Origin: Hyaloperonospora brassicae
Taxonomy: Eukaryota; Oomycota; Peronosporomycetes; Peronosporales; Peronosporaceae
Length of the DNA: 64,000 bases
Assembly (NCBI GenBank): GCA_947650285.1
Contig: CANTFL010001451.1
Coordinates: 124,001-188,000, forward strand
Reading direction: 5' to 3'
Part shown: positions 47,500 through 58,835 of the stretch, one piece after another
How the letters are laid out: each line of letters begins with the position of its first letter
Position numbering within the stretch: position 1 is the stretch's first letter
Notes under the pieces: model-generated
Told to the model about the DNA's origin: nothing
Seen by the model: only the letters and a program-made list of their open reading frames with translations
Databases searched by the model: none
Program-made: the position numbers and the translations under genes

Positions 47500-49297
47500 C
47501 TTTGATGGCTGTACAGGTCAGCCCGTTGCGTTCTAGCTCGCAACCTAACTAAAAAACGTTCGTTACAATTCTTTTCGCTCTTTATTTTCTGTAAACCGAA
47601 TCGTGCGCATATCACCTAATTGTATGCAACCGACGTGCCATACTGTGCGCTATCACGATATGTGTCGCTCACCTCAATATATACGACGGTAGAAATTACG
47701 AGGAAGTGTGACCCACGATACTTGCGCCAAGTCTTCGCAGACCAGTCGTATCTGTAAGAACTGTTGACGACTGATCACTACATCAAAGCGTGCATAGTTG
47801 TCAAGTTGAAAGGAGGTTTTGCACGGTAATTGCATCCCAAGCAGCTCGATCGCAAGCTTATCCTGCTTGCGATTATGTAAAACTGCTAATCATGTACCTC
47901 TCATGCACGTTCGTCTACTTCACCAGCCTTACTTTGGAGTTCCTGATGGTGAACAAAGCCCTTACCGGCCGATGAATGCGTCGCTGTCTGATGCTTCACC
48001 ACGTGCTCCATTCCCTGCTTGGATGATAAAGATGAAGCGTACATATTCGAGAGTTATAGTCATCCATCCCACGAGCTACCAATTACAAAATACAACTCAT
48101 GAACCGAACCTCTAGAAGTCGCTTTGCCTTTCGTGAATCCTTCTCACAAAGCAGTTCAACTATCGTGTACCTATCAACTCGTACACGAGCGCTTGGAAGA
48201 GGAGCACGACATCGTCACTACTAGTACGAGGGGTTGCCCCATGCACGCCAGTACTCGAGTGTACCGAACATCGGGGCTGCTACAAGAGGTCTTTCCGACC
48301 TCAGTCTTGATCTTAGCAGCAGTCATAGCACCCGATCTGTTCTTGACTTGTGGTCCAGGGAAGTCGATTTTCCCCACACCACATATTCTCATACAGCAAA
48401 CACGTGGAAGAGCGTAGCGAACAACGGTCGTCAAAGTCGACTACGAGGCAGACCTTTGCCATCAGCATGCCATACAAGGCCGCCTACCACTTGCGCTGAG
48501 CATAGGCCATGACGTCACAAAGGCGTAGAACAAACAGTCCATCGCGATCAGTCATGACTCGTTTTGTGGATGAACCATACTTTCACGGAGCTAGCGGTGC
48601 AAGTTGCGTCAGAGGTGAAGCAACGGATGGGTTGTACAGCCAGTACCGATAGCGTGGGCTATTCGAAACATTCGTAGCAGCTTCTCGTTCGACGAGTTGA
48701 TCACGCGGCTCTTTGTTGCACTCGCTGGTTAATGAGACCCACTGGAATGGAACAGAGACCACCAAACATGAGGCTATGGCTCAATGTTCTTCTTCCCCGC
48801 AGCCATGAACGAGCAGCATCTGTCGATGACGTCAAGCTCGACGCTCCATGTTCCCTTCACTTCTGCTAGTGTCCCATCAGCAGCAGCAGCACCGATGCGT
48901 TTACTACTGACTGTATGCTTTGTCCACCCGGCAACCGCTAGAAGACCGTAGCAGGTCACCTTCACGATTGTCTTGAGGTAACGACACCGAAAACATATCC
49001 AACGTGTTCCTCGTATCGCTACACACAGAAATCAGCTTCTCTCGATGCACAGCACATGGACATTACGCGGCATATTCCTCACTACCACCGCACAAACGTA
49101 GCCAACGAAGCGCAACAACGTGAGATATCTGATGCATTGCATTCCAACCACCAGGTACTACATACACCGCGTACAGACTTCTACAGAGACTAGTGCCCTC
49201 CTCCTCGCTCCTATCTGCCTACCTTCTACTACAAACGAGGGAGGAGGGACTGGACGATTGACCGCTAGGCGGTCGAAACTGCGGGCGCGACAACCAC
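47500..49297. other. Intergenic, no gene recognised
   Basis: Only short overlapping ORFs (up to 98 codons) are present and none shows a family motif. Towards 49.0 kb the composition becomes GC-richer as the housekeeping block begins. Confidence 0.4.
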
Positions 49298-50188
49298 TCA
49301 CTTGTGCTCGAGCTCGAGTCGGGCCAAGTGCAGCGAACTCACGAGGCCAATCGACGGGTGAAACGACGCACGGATGTACTTGTCCACGGGCGGCTGTTGG
49401 CCGTACTTGTTGACTCGAGCGACAAACTTGTCACGAATCAAGTGGAACAGCTTTTCCCGACGGGCAATGCCGCCACCAATGACAATCACGTCGGGCGACG
49501 TGAGGAACGTCACGTTGAGGCACAGGTTCGCCAAGTAGTGGGCGATCGTGTCCCACACGGGGTCATCGTCCGTGATAGTAGCGAGGTCGCGACGGTCGAC
49601 GCCCGTTCGCGCAGCAATTGAGCCTGACGCTACCATACCTTCGACACAGTTGCCGTGGAAGGGACACACGCCTTTAAAGTCCGTCTCCATGTCCTGAGGC
49701 GCAGGGGGCACAATGATGTGGCCCCCTTCCGGGTGCATAAAGCCGTGAATCGCGTTGCCGTTCGTGCACACGCCGACGCCGACGCCAGTGCCCACGGTGA
49801 TGTACACGGCACTGCTAATGTCTCCGTGGCCGCCGTACGCGACTTCGTAGAGCGCGGGCGCGTTCACGTCCGTGTCAAAGCCAATGGGGACATTCGGGAA
49901 CGCGCGCTCGAACACGCCGACGACTTCCGTGTTGCCCCAATTGGGCTTGGGCGTGCTCGTGATGTAGCCATACGTCGGCGACTTTTTGTTCAGGTCCACG
50001 GGCCCGAACGACGCAATGCCAATGGCGTCGAACTGGCGCTCCTTCAGCCAGTCAATGACGGCGCCAATGGTCGCTTCAGGAGTCGTCGTGTCCACCTCAA
50101 ACTTCTCGAGAATGTTCTCCGGGTGGTCTTCGGCAATAGCAGCGACCCACGTCGTGCCACCAACTTCAACGCCAGCGTACCGCGTCAT
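49298..50188 (-). CDS. ROK-family sugar kinase, fructokinase-like (bacterial type)
   Basis: The intronless 296-residue ORF matches the full length of bacterial ROK kinases of the ScrK/GmuE fructokinase type. It starts with the phosphate-1 loop (YAGVEVGGTTWVAAIA). The catalytic region is PIGFDTDVNAPALYEVAYGG, with the general-base Asp, and is followed by VYITVGTGVGVG. The HPEGGHI and CPFHGNCVEGM segments form the structural zinc site of ROK proteins, and adenosine-binding VIVIGGGIARRE lies near the C-terminus. The expected reaction is ATP-dependent 6-phosphorylation of fructose or mannose in the cytosol, feeding glycolysis. Eukaryotic fructokinases normally belong to the unrelated PfkB fold, so a bacterial origin by transfer is inferred. 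Codon use looks like the neighbours, so any transfer is not recent. Confidence 0.88.
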   Translation of the reverse strand: MTRYAGVEVGGTTWVAAIAEDHPENILEKFEVDTTTPEATIGAVIDWLKERQFDAIGIASFGPVDLNKKSPTYGYITSTPKPNWGNTEVVGVFERAFPNVPIGFDTDVNAPALYEVAYGGHGDISSAVYITVGTGVGVGVCTNGNAIHGFMHPEGGHIIVPPAPQDMETDFKGVCPFHGNCVEGMVASGSIAARTGVDRRDLATITDDDPVWDTIAHYLANLCLNVTFLTSPDVIVIGGGIARREKLFHLIRDKFVARVNKYGQQPPVDKYIRASFHPSIGLVSSLHLARLELEHK

Positions 50189-52749
50189 CGTGCAAGGAAG
50201 AAGAGGAGGAAGACGAGAGTGGGGAAGAGGAGGATGTCGAACGACCTTCTGCGCTCGGAGCAGCTTTCAAAGTGCCGTCGGAGCGCATGTGCTCGGACAA
50301 GCAGCAGTGGAGCTCGTGGATACGGGTGGATGGTCGGCGGTTGGGCTGCTGTGCGGGGACAAGTCATCCCTCCTCGAGCGCTGCTTGGGACAGGAACATC
50401 AACCAGCTGTTGTCTGCAGAAGAGCTCCTCGTGCAGCGAAGATGGGCGTGCCAGCTGGAGGCAGTAGACCGACTGCGTCTATGCGACGCAGCGCGCGACA
50501 GCAATCCGCAAAATGGACCGACAGCCACTACTTCGATTGCAGAGGAAGAGCCAATATCAACTGGAAGGTCCGGCGCCAAGCGACCTGTGCCAACTGTGCC
50601 TGCCATTCTGTCGCGGAACACCCAATTGATCGGATGGAGCACAGAGCCCTGTCAAGACTTGCGCTGTTGTGCCTTTCCGGCCAGCCCAGCGCTGACAAAC
50701 GATACAGCTCTGTCCATGCGCGAGTTCCTGCCATGTTCACGCGCGATAGCTGCAGTATCGGCGTCTAGCAGCGCAAACGCCATGAGCGAGTCGAGATTTG
50801 CGCTGTATCTACATCGAATGTTTGGGTGGACACGCTCGCGCGTCGCTCTTGCGCGGTCCTTTCTTCTTGTTGAAGCCGCGACAGCTTCCAGCGTGCATAC
50901 CTCTCTCCTACCTACCTGCGTACATGCATACAGAGCCACGGCGAAAGTCCGGTCGACGATCCGTGGAAACTCATGACAGAAGCACAAGGTCAGTAGTCTC
51001 TGATCCTGTCAGTTCAACGAGACCTGGCTATCGATTAGCTTCAACGATCGTGTGATTCAAGACCGGTCCGGTCCACTGCGCTTCCCTCCCCGGTACAAAA
51101 TAGCGATAGCGCGTCATGCAAACAAGTAAGGCACAGGAGCGTCCGCATGATCGGCTCGAGCGATGGACCCGTCGATGCGAAATTTAGAGCGAACGCCACC
51201 GTACCGATCACATGGAGCTGCATCATCGGACCGATCGTGCCCACTGCGCAGTTGGTTTGCTTGGAAGCGACGATAGCTCGTGCCTATGGCCTGTCGAATG
51301 GCTAGTTCTCGTTATTGGCAGCTCTCGTGGATACACTTCACATGTCTCCCTGTCAACGAACACTCGATGTAGGAACGCGGCGCTCCACGGGATATAGTCC
51401 GACAAGATCGACTCCGCTGATCACGGCCTCGTCTCCTCTTGCTCCCGATCTTTCGCACTTGCACCTCAGTCTCGACCGACGCCTCTCTGTACCATCAATC
51501 AACTACGTGCAGTTGCAGCTGTACCGAAAGCTCTGCGACTGCAGATGTTCGACATGTCCTCGTTGAAGTTGCGAACAGAGTCGGATCAGCTGCAGCAGAC
51601 GATGCCAACAACACGCCCAGGCAGAAGCCGATGGCACCAAAGCATCGCCGCGATCGATCACCCACGCAACGATACGGGTTCACCACGTGTGTGTGATCGG
51701 CCAAAAGGTATCGCTCACTATGCAGGCGTAAGGAGTGGCGATAGAACGGAAGCAATGGTCTTTCTTGACACCGCGTGGAATACGGCATAGCGCGTCAATG
51801 GTGTGACCTGGTGATGATCGCGACGTTCTTCTTCAGGCTCGCAGAACTGATTGCGTGGCAGATTCGGTGCGTAGCGTTCATTTCTCTACCTCCCGCGTGT
51901 TCCATCGGGATCACGAGTGACCTTCTGCAAAGTGCTGGCATTGGTTCTGCTTGAAGTGCACCATACCTTCTCTGCTGTTTGTGCGATGTCAACAACACAA
52001 GAGCCTACTACGCCGTCAATTGCTCCTAACCGATAACACTACCGACGGCACGTGCACGTTGCGTTGGGTATCACCTCCACGTCATGTACGCATCGTAAAC
52101 GTGTAGCCCTAGTGACGGCATCGTGCATGAACGATGCTGTATGTGTTGTGTGTGTACTTGCCGACAACAAGCGAAGCGGTGTAAACAGCGCTACTTGTCA
52201 TTGCTCCCAACAGTGCAACGGTTGTGCTTCCTCACGTCGAACGGCGTGTCTGCTTTGCCAGTGAGGAACACACATGTCCACTACGCTCATGCCCGGAGAG
52301 AACGGTGTTTTGCAGTCTACTGCACACATGAGTGAGAACTGCCACGCGACGCGTGCGACAAGCACCAAAAGGATAGCTGCAACTGCAGTCAGTAGCTCTG
52401 TTTCATCGCTTTCTGTAGCAGGACAGCCATCCATTAGGTTCGCGCAATCGCACCGACCGTAGCGTTGTTCGGTCCCAAGTATCACCGTCCGGTGTGAGTG
52501 CCAGTGCTCCGCTACTCGACACTGAGATGTCAAGACTGAACACCAGAGACGTAGCGCCAGTGTACACGACGACGAGGATCGACATGTGGGCAAGTCCGTC
52601 GGCCCTGTCTGCAGCCATAGACGACACGGATCGAGGCGAAACGTTGGGGGACATGCAGACCAAACTCCCAAACAAGCGGTGCAACTCGACTTGCACTGTC
52701 CTGCACGAGTCGTCTCCAATCGCTTTATTATTGTACCGCAACACGCGGC
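50189..52749. other. Intergenic; one weak ORF at 50272-50976
   Basis: The block between the ROK kinase and VPS33 has no gene I can name. An ORF on the plus strand at 50272-50976 (234 codons) contains a helical-looking stretch (NINQLLSAEELLVQRRWAC, then QLEAVDRLRLCDAAR) and might be an exon of an unrecognised gene divergent from the ROK kinase, starting near 50230. Other ORFs (52198-52719 minus and 51495-51788 minus) look like chance frames. Confidence 0.35.
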
Positions 52750-54726
52750 TCATAGCTTCAGCAAGCGCAGTACTTCCTTGTCAAAGCACGACTTGAGCAG
52801 CGTGTCGCCGTTGATGATCTTGGTCGTCGCCACGATGATGTCGTAAGGGCCTGTGGCATACAAAACACATGACGCACGTAAGCAATTGGTACACAGACAG
52901 ATTCGTGAATAGCCACCTCTTTGCACAGCAGACAACTTACAGTCAGGCTGGCGGGATACATGACGCAAAGCAGCAATCTCCATAAAGGTCACGCCGCCGA
53001 GGTAGTACACGAGCAAGACCTTGCGCTCCTCACTGCCAAAGTTGTCCAGCTTCGAAGCGGCTGCAGAAGCCACGGGATCATCACGTGGATGTTTGCTCGT
53101 CGTCTGCGAGACCTCTCCTGAGGGCCCGGGCAGCTGGCGCAGGCCTTCCTGCACAGCACTCCAACCACGAGGCTTTATCGCGCTCTCAACAATACGAACA
53201 GATAGCGGGGCGTACCCAGCGGCGTGACTGCGACTAACATACGCACAGTCGCGCGGATTGCGCGGGTCCACGTCCTGGTTGATCAGGCGGAACGACTTAC
53301 AAGCGAGGCCAAAGCCGCTTGCATCGTTCCACAGGGTATCGCGCTTACTCAGTAGCCCCGCTTTTTCCAAGTTACTCATTGCCAGCATCATCTCAAAGCC
53401 ATAAGTCTGCACGAGCTCTCGACTGAGGTGCGTGTAGTTTTTGGTCTTGATACCGCCCGCAGCCACAGACTGCAGACAGAGCTGGCGCAAGACACCAAGC
53501 AGCGGCTCCTGGAACCCGATGCGCTCCTCAAGCTGTTCAAAGATCGTTTCGCCAGTGAGCACGAGGTTCTCTGCGTCCTTGAGATCCCGGAAACTCTTCG
53601 AGTCAGTGGTCTTTTTGATCAGTTCGGCCAAGTTGATGTGTTGCTGCAGCGACTGGTAGTTCTGCTTGAGACCTGGAATGCGCTTGACGAATTCCCGGAT
53701 CTCGCTGATCGAAGCGTCGCGGTTTTTGCGAAACTCGTCGTACCGCTCGCGGATCTCGCGTGCCTGTTGCTGCAGGTTCATTCCAAGCCGTTCAACGTGG
53801 TAATCGCGCACTTCTGCGTACAACTTGTCGTTCGAGTTGAGCGGTACCGACACTTGTGCAGGTCGCGCGGCACTCCCCGCATTGGGTCCCTCGTCGTCGG
53901 CAATGAGCTCGGCATCGACCGTAATAAAGCCGTGCGTGATCCCCAGCGTCTCGTCCAGCAGTCCTTCGTACGTCATGGGGCTGCACATGGGCGTCACGAG
54001 ATCGACGTTGCGGTCCATGAGCACGAGCGTGTCAATCTCTGGGTCCAGCACGCCAATCGGGTTGCCCGCGACCTCTTGCTCGCGCCGAAAGTGGGCCATC
54101 ATCTGGTAAATGACCTTGGCCATCGTTCCCTTGTACTTGACGTGCGGGATCATGCCAAACACCGTCTGCAGCTTAATGAGCGACGCGGCCACCGTGTGCA
54201 AGTTGGTCTTGTCGCCGTCGACGTAGAACTCGCGGAAGCACGCGTCGAGCTCGAGCGTGAGCACGTCGTCGTCGAACGGAATGAGGTCGAGCTTGTACTC
54301 GCCGACACTGACGCTGCCAAACACGCCTTCTTTCTTGAGCACTTCGTCGCACACGAGCGTGCGGCGGCTCACGTAGTAGAGGAAGAAGCGCTTCGCTGCC
54401 TTGTGCTCCGTGGTGAGGTCGCGAATGTACTTGGCCACGTACCGCGTGGCCCGCACCGACGGCCGCACGAGGAACAGCACGAGCTCACAGCCCGTCTTGA
54501 CGCTCTTGCCGAACGCGTGGAAGTCCTTCACGCCGTGGTCCTTGAGCACGGCCGTGCCGTCCACCAGCACGTGGTTCAGCGGGCCATTGAGCTCCGGGTC
54601 CAGCACGAAGCAAATGTCTTTGCCAATGGAGTCCAAGATCGAGAACAGCTCGCGCCGCGAGTCCTCGCGCAGCACCGCGAGGTTCAGCACGCCGTTCTCC
54701 AGGGTACACGCCTTTGACATGGCCAC
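52750..54726 (-). CDS. VPS33: Vacuolar sorting SM protein VPS33 (HOPS/CORVET), one intron
   Basis: Exons are 54726-52941 and 52850-52750, giving 628 residues. The 90-nt intron (GTAAGT...CACAG) is a multiple of three without stops, so the unspliced frame would read through with 30 extra residues. The splice restores SRQPDCPYDIIVATTKI, the conserved C-terminal segment. Sec1/Munc18-family features include FVLDPELNGPLNHVL near the N-terminus, TLVLMDRNVDLVTPMCSPMTYEGL (domain 3a) and a charged helical arm (REIRERYDEFRKNRDASIS). VPS33 holds SNAREs for assembly within HOPS and CORVET, driving endosome and vacuole fusion. Animal homologues are about 600 residues. Assignment to VPS33 rather than SLY1 or SEC1 rests on the DRNVDLVTP context and the C-terminal YDIIVATTKIINGDTLL. 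The gene is divergent from the methyltransferase gene. Confidence 0.88.
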   Translation of the reverse strand: MAMSKACTLENGVLNLAVLREDSRRELFSILDSIGKDICFVLDPELNGPLNHVLVDGTAVLKDHGVKDFHAFGKSVKTGCELVLFLVRPSVRATRYVAKYIRDLTTEHKAAKRFFLYYVSRRTLVCDEVLKKEGVFGSVSVGEYKLDLIPFDDDVLTLELDACFREFYVDGDKTNLHTVAASLIKLQTVFGMIPHVKYKGTMAKVIYQMMAHFRREQEVAGNPIGVLDPEIDTLVLMDRNVDLVTPMCSPMTYEGLLDETLGITHGFITVDAELIADDEGPNAGSAARPAQVSVPLNSNDKLYAEVRDYHVERLGMNLQQQAREIRERYDEFRKNRDASISEIREFVKRIPGLKQNYQSLQQHINLAELIKKTTDSKSFRDLKDAENLVLTGETIFEQLEERIGFQEPLLGVLRQLCLQSVAAGGIKTKNYTHLSRELVQTYGFEMMLAMSNLEKAGLLSKRDTLWNDASGFGLACKSFRLINQDVDPRNPRDCAYVSRSHAAGYAPLSVRIVESAIKPRGWSAVQEGLRQLPGPSGEVSQTTSKHPRDDPVASAAASKLDNFGSEERKVLLVYYLGGVTFMEIAALRHVSRQPDCKLSAVQRGGYSRICLCTNCLRASCVLYATGPYDIIVATTKIINGDTLLKSCFDKEVLRLLKL

Positions 54727-55078
54727 GACTAAGTACGCACGCCGACACTCGGTCGGTGTAGTTTACTCGGTGTTAATTGATAAATGACAGGCGAATGGAT
54801 AAATGGATCGCGCCGTGTGTGTGTGTGTGCGTGTGTCGGACTTTTATGTGGGCTCGTTTGTATCCGGATAATAGGGGGATGTTTATCTACCACGCTCATC
54901 GTAACCCGCGCACGACATGTTGGCACATTCTTTTTGGATTGGCGTTCGTGTGGGGATACGCCACGTACTCGTAATAAGGACACGGACCTCTTTTTTTTTC
55001 CTTGGCGACACATCACAAATAATAAATACCACACTACGAATAATAGGTCCACTACTAGTACTACTTCAAACAAAAACA
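54727..55078. promoter_or_regulatory. Bidirectional promoter region between VPS33 and the methyltransferase
   Basis: Only 352 bp separate the two divergent ATGs. The interval contains a (GT)n run at about 54815-54836 and an AT-rich CTT/T-tract at 54986-55000. No individual factor-binding site can be assigned. Confidence 0.5.
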
Positions 55079-56676
55079 ATGACCAGCATGCTGACAAAAT
55101 GTCGAAGCGCACGACGTCACGCGCTGCGGGGGACGCGTCCCGCCGTCCTGTTGCTGCCCGCGGCCGTGTCGTCCCCTTCTGCTCACTTTGCTAGCACTGC
55201 CACTGACGCGGACGCCGTATTGACGCGCGAGTTCATCTACGCGTCGCTCTATGCCCAGCACACGGGGTACTTTACGACTTCCGACCGTGCCGTTGTCCAA
55301 GTGCCCGCGCAGAGTATGGACTTTGGCAACTTGTGGGGCGCTGGCGAGTACCGAAATGCCGTCGCCCAGCTCTATGAAGCGAGCAACGAGGCCTGGCTCA
55401 CGCCCGTCGAAGTCTTTGCCCCGTACTACTCGCAGGCACTCGCGCAGTACATGTTGACGTCGCCGGTTTTCCGCCACGAGCTCGAGATCTACGAAATTGG
55501 CGGCGGCTCGGGGTCCAATGCACTGCACGTTCTCAACCACTTGGCGATCCACGTGCCGCACGTGTATGCCAAGACCAAGTACACGCTGATCGAGGTCAGT
55601 CCCGTGCTGGCCGAGCAACAGCGAGAGCGCGTCGCAGCGGTGCATCCGCAGCAGTGCACGGTGGTGAACCAGGACATTTTGACGTTTGCCGACGTGCACA
55701 AGCCAGTGACGAGGCCGTGCTTCTTTGTGGCGCTCGAGGTGCTGGACAATCTGCCACACGACAAAGTGACGCTGCACCATGGCAAGTGGTACGAGACGGT
55801 TGTCAAGGCACAGAGCAGTCCCGACGCGTCAGAAGCAAACGATCCAGTGCTGGAGGAAGCCATACGTCCTGTCAACGATATGCTTATCCGTCAGACCCTT
55901 CGCCACTTTGGCTGCGAGCTGCCGCTGCGTGTCACGTACAAACACAATGGCCGTCTCGCACAGCGTGTGCGGCGTATGCTTGGAAACGACGATCCGGTGC
56001 TGCACTCGGCTTTCATCCCTACCGGCGCCATGCAGCTGCTGAATACGCTGCGCACGTCGTTTCCCAAGCATCACTTGATAGCGGCTGACTTTGACTCGCT
56101 TCCAGCGCCAAACCTGGATGCCGAGTCGCCGATCAAGGCGATCAAGCACAAATTGAGCCCCACAGCGACATCGTCCGGACCGCTCTTTGCTGGTAATGCA
56201 CCGCTTGTTGCATCGAAGGTGGCAGGTACGAGGATAGGGAGTGGTATTCACTCGGCACTTGTCGCGTCAACGTAAATGAGCCTTTTGTCGTTGCAGGTGT
56301 GACGAAGGACCACGACACGTATCTAGTGGAAGGCGGAATCGCGGACATTTTCTTCGCCACGGACTTTGCAAGACTCAAGAATGCGTACTGCTCGTCGCTC
56401 CGACGTCAGCCGCATGAGGTAGACGCGACCATGTGGTCCAAGCTTGCCACGCTATATCGCTGACAAACTGCCGCCTGATGTGTACAGGTCTCAATCGTCA
56501 AGTCGTCCGCGTTCCTAAAGGAGTTTGCTGATATAGAGAAAACTAACACGATTACCCGGTACGCAGCTGCGAGGCATGGTTCGAGGTTGCAAGCTGACAA
56601 CGTGCTTTGATTCGCGGCATGCAGGTACAACCCGCTGCTAGAAGACTACGCCAATACAAGTTTCATCTTGTCTTAA
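55079..56676 (+). CDS. Mitochondrial SAM-dependent methyltransferase, NDUFAF7/MidA family, four exons
   Basis: Exons are 55079-56225, 56297-56418, 56488-56558 and 56625-56676, giving 463 residues. The first ATG with good context is 55079 (CAATGACC). The N-terminus (MTSMLTKCRSARRHALRGT) is basic with no acidic residues, a likely mitochondrial presequence. The methyltransferase fold shows EIYEIGGGSGSN (SAM-binding motif I), YTLIEVSPVLAEQQRERV (motif II) and FFVALEVLDNLPHDKV. The three introns restore a conserved-looking C-terminal end (TKDHDTYLVEGGIADIFFA, then KNAYCSSLRRQPHE, IVKSSAFLKEFADIEKT and YNPLLEDYANTSF), while the unspliced frame stops at 56275. NDUFAF7 methylates an arginine of complex I subunit NDUFS2 during assembly; the yeast YKL162C-type branch is less well characterised, so the exact substrate is uncertain. 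It converges on the PHD gene with a 123-nt gap. Confidence 0.82.
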
Positions 56677-56799
56677 TCAACACTTGCAAACTCCGTCGAA
56701 GTGTGGTTCTCTCGACTTGTGCGAGCGTTGCACTTGTCTAAGAAAAGGTTGCGGACGTGCCTTCGGATGGAGACAGTCTCAAGCACTGGACAGTACGCA

Positions 56800-58835
56800 T
56801 CAACGTTTACCAGCGCGTCGTCGCAAGAGCTTGGTGTAAAGGTCTGGCTCGATCTTCTCTTGCTTGAAGGCGTCTTGAGCTTGCTGACTGCACCTGGGAC
56901 ACATCACGTACGTTGCAGTGGCAATGTCTCGTGTAGCGTGGCCGAGTCGTCGCACGTCTTTCGGCAAGTGATCCTTCACACGAGACAGAATGCAGATTAG
57001 TGCGTCTAGCATCACCGTCAAGAGCAGCAATCGACAACGCACAGCTTGTGTACCTCGCAATACGATGTCACGCAAAAGCGACACGAGTACGGAGCAATGA
57101 CACCGCAATCCTGACAGCGATGGCGCGGACATACCCACGTCTTGCCTTCTGGCACTTTGTAGCCCAAGCAGTCTTGAGTCGCAGGGCAAGCAGCACAGAA
57201 GGGTCAGCAAAAGCGTCTATCCCAGCCCGTCACGTTTCAAGGCATTTCTCTCACCTTCATGATACACCTTCGGACAGCGCGCCATAGCGCCATTCAACCC
57301 TTTCCAATCGCACTCGATCACGTTTCCGCCATCTTTGCAGCAAAAGCACACATCTTCCGATTCCTCAAACGCGTCTTGCATCTCACGCTGTAAAATGAAC
57401 TTGAAGTACGTCACGGCGTAGTCGATCGGCTTCATGTCCGATACCGAGCGAAGAGCTGGTACCAGCGAGTCTGGCTTGTCATTATCTGCTTTGCTAGTTC
57501 CGTCAGTCACGGTATATCGCTTCCGCTTCTTTGGCTTGGCTGCTGCTGCTGTCATGACAGTGCTCGCTGCTGACGCAGGTCCTGTTCCTTTTCCCTCTTT
57601 CCGAGCAAGAGTGCTATTGTTGCCCGTGGTGCAGTTTGGACACAGCCACTGCTTCGTCTGCCACACTGCAGGTGTTTGCGCCTTGCCAATCAGCTTGTTG
57701 ATACACGGGACACAGTACACACGTGTGCAGATCAAGTGGGCGCATGCTTTCGTCGACTTGGCCGGCAGCTTCTCAGTGGGCTGGGCGCACAGTCCACAAT
57801 AATTGTCCTCCCGACTCTTCTTCACCAGCGCCTGCGTCGCCAACCGCAGCTGCAGCACCCGTTGCAAACACACTTTGCAGATGTGCACCACTTCTCCCTT
57901 GCCATCCTGTGCAGCAGCAGCACCAAACAAAGTCATCCCAAATGCCGTCAACACAATTACCTGCATCAACATCCAACAAGCCAACAAAGCTCAGCACCCT
58001 CAGCACAAACCTTGAGCACGAACGGATGTTTCGGGAACTCGGGTGCGTCGCGCTGTCTCGGCACGCGACACAAGACGCACCGCATGGTACGAGGCGATAC
58101 TACCGCCACTGCTGTCGTCCTCGCTCGGGACTTGATCGGCACCATGTGCGTCGTCCTCTTGTTCGTCTTCGCCACCTTTTCCTGTTGCTTCCGCGCTCGC
58201 TCTTCCTCTTCTTTCCGCTTCCTACGACGGAGCTCCAGTCGGTGCTGGGCTTTGGTTGCTGCGGCCTGGAGCCGCACGCCCTCGTCCTGCCGCCACTTCT
58301 TGTCCTCGTACGCAATGGCCATCTCCAGCACCACAGAGCTCTGCACGAGCGCGTACCGCTGCATCCGCGTGAGCGCTGCCAGCGTCCGTGCAAACAGCTC
58401 GTACTCAAACTCCGAGCCAAAGCGGAAGCAATAGCAGCGTCTCGGTCGTTCCTCGACGGCGGGACGTCCTCCTTCGAGCGTCACCTCTTCCTCCTCCTCC
58501 TCCTCCTTCTTCTTCTTCACCTCTTGACCTGCTGCATCGCTCTCTATCGCTGCAATATCTTTTCCACTTGGACGCTCCTGCGTCGGTCGTCTGCTCCAGA
58601 GGATCGACTGTTCTTCGGCTTGAAGCGCAACTGTCGCAAGGCGCGCGATGCAGAGAACGTCGCGTGACTTCCCGTCAATGACCACGAGCTGTTGGTGGCT
58701 CCACGTGGTCACTATTGGCTCGTGCAGAGGCGCTGGCGGACGGGGGAGAGTGAGTTCGGCGGTCCGTGTGAGCACTTGGAACCCGTTGGCGCGCGTGGCT
58801 TCGTCCAACTGGAGCAGTACGCCACGGAACGCCAT
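56800..58835 (-). CDS. PHD/ADD-like zinc-finger nuclear protein, four exons (607 aa)
   Basis: Exons are 58835-58011, 57960-57255, 57172-57054 and 56973-56800; all joints keep frame (607 residues). The N-terminal third is of unknown fold, with an acidic run after KKKK (about 108-120) and an Arg/Lys/Glu-rich coiled stretch (RRRKRKEEEERARKQQEK, about 210-230). The rest is a Cys-rich module: CKVC, CGLC, a cluster ending YCVPCI, WLCPNC, then after a Lys-rich linker (KPKKRKRY) CFCCKDGGNVIECDW, CPKVYHEDCLGYKV, WVCPRHRCQDCG and FCVTSYCEDHLP. This order (GATA-like finger then PHD) resembles ADD domains of ATRX/DNMT3, and the CPKVYH...C...WVCPRH signature is classic PHD. Such modules read histone H3 tails. 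No catalytic domain is present, so a chromatin adaptor role is inferred. Confidence 0.78.

Noticed and set aside
49655..50467. 270-codon plus-strand ORF opposite the ROK kinase
   Set aside because: Antisense shadow of a clearly conserved kinase; Arg/Val/His-rich with no motifs.
53428..54717. 429-codon plus-strand ORF opposite VPS33
   Set aside because: Antisense shadow caused by GC-rich codon usage; the minus strand has the full SM-protein motif set.
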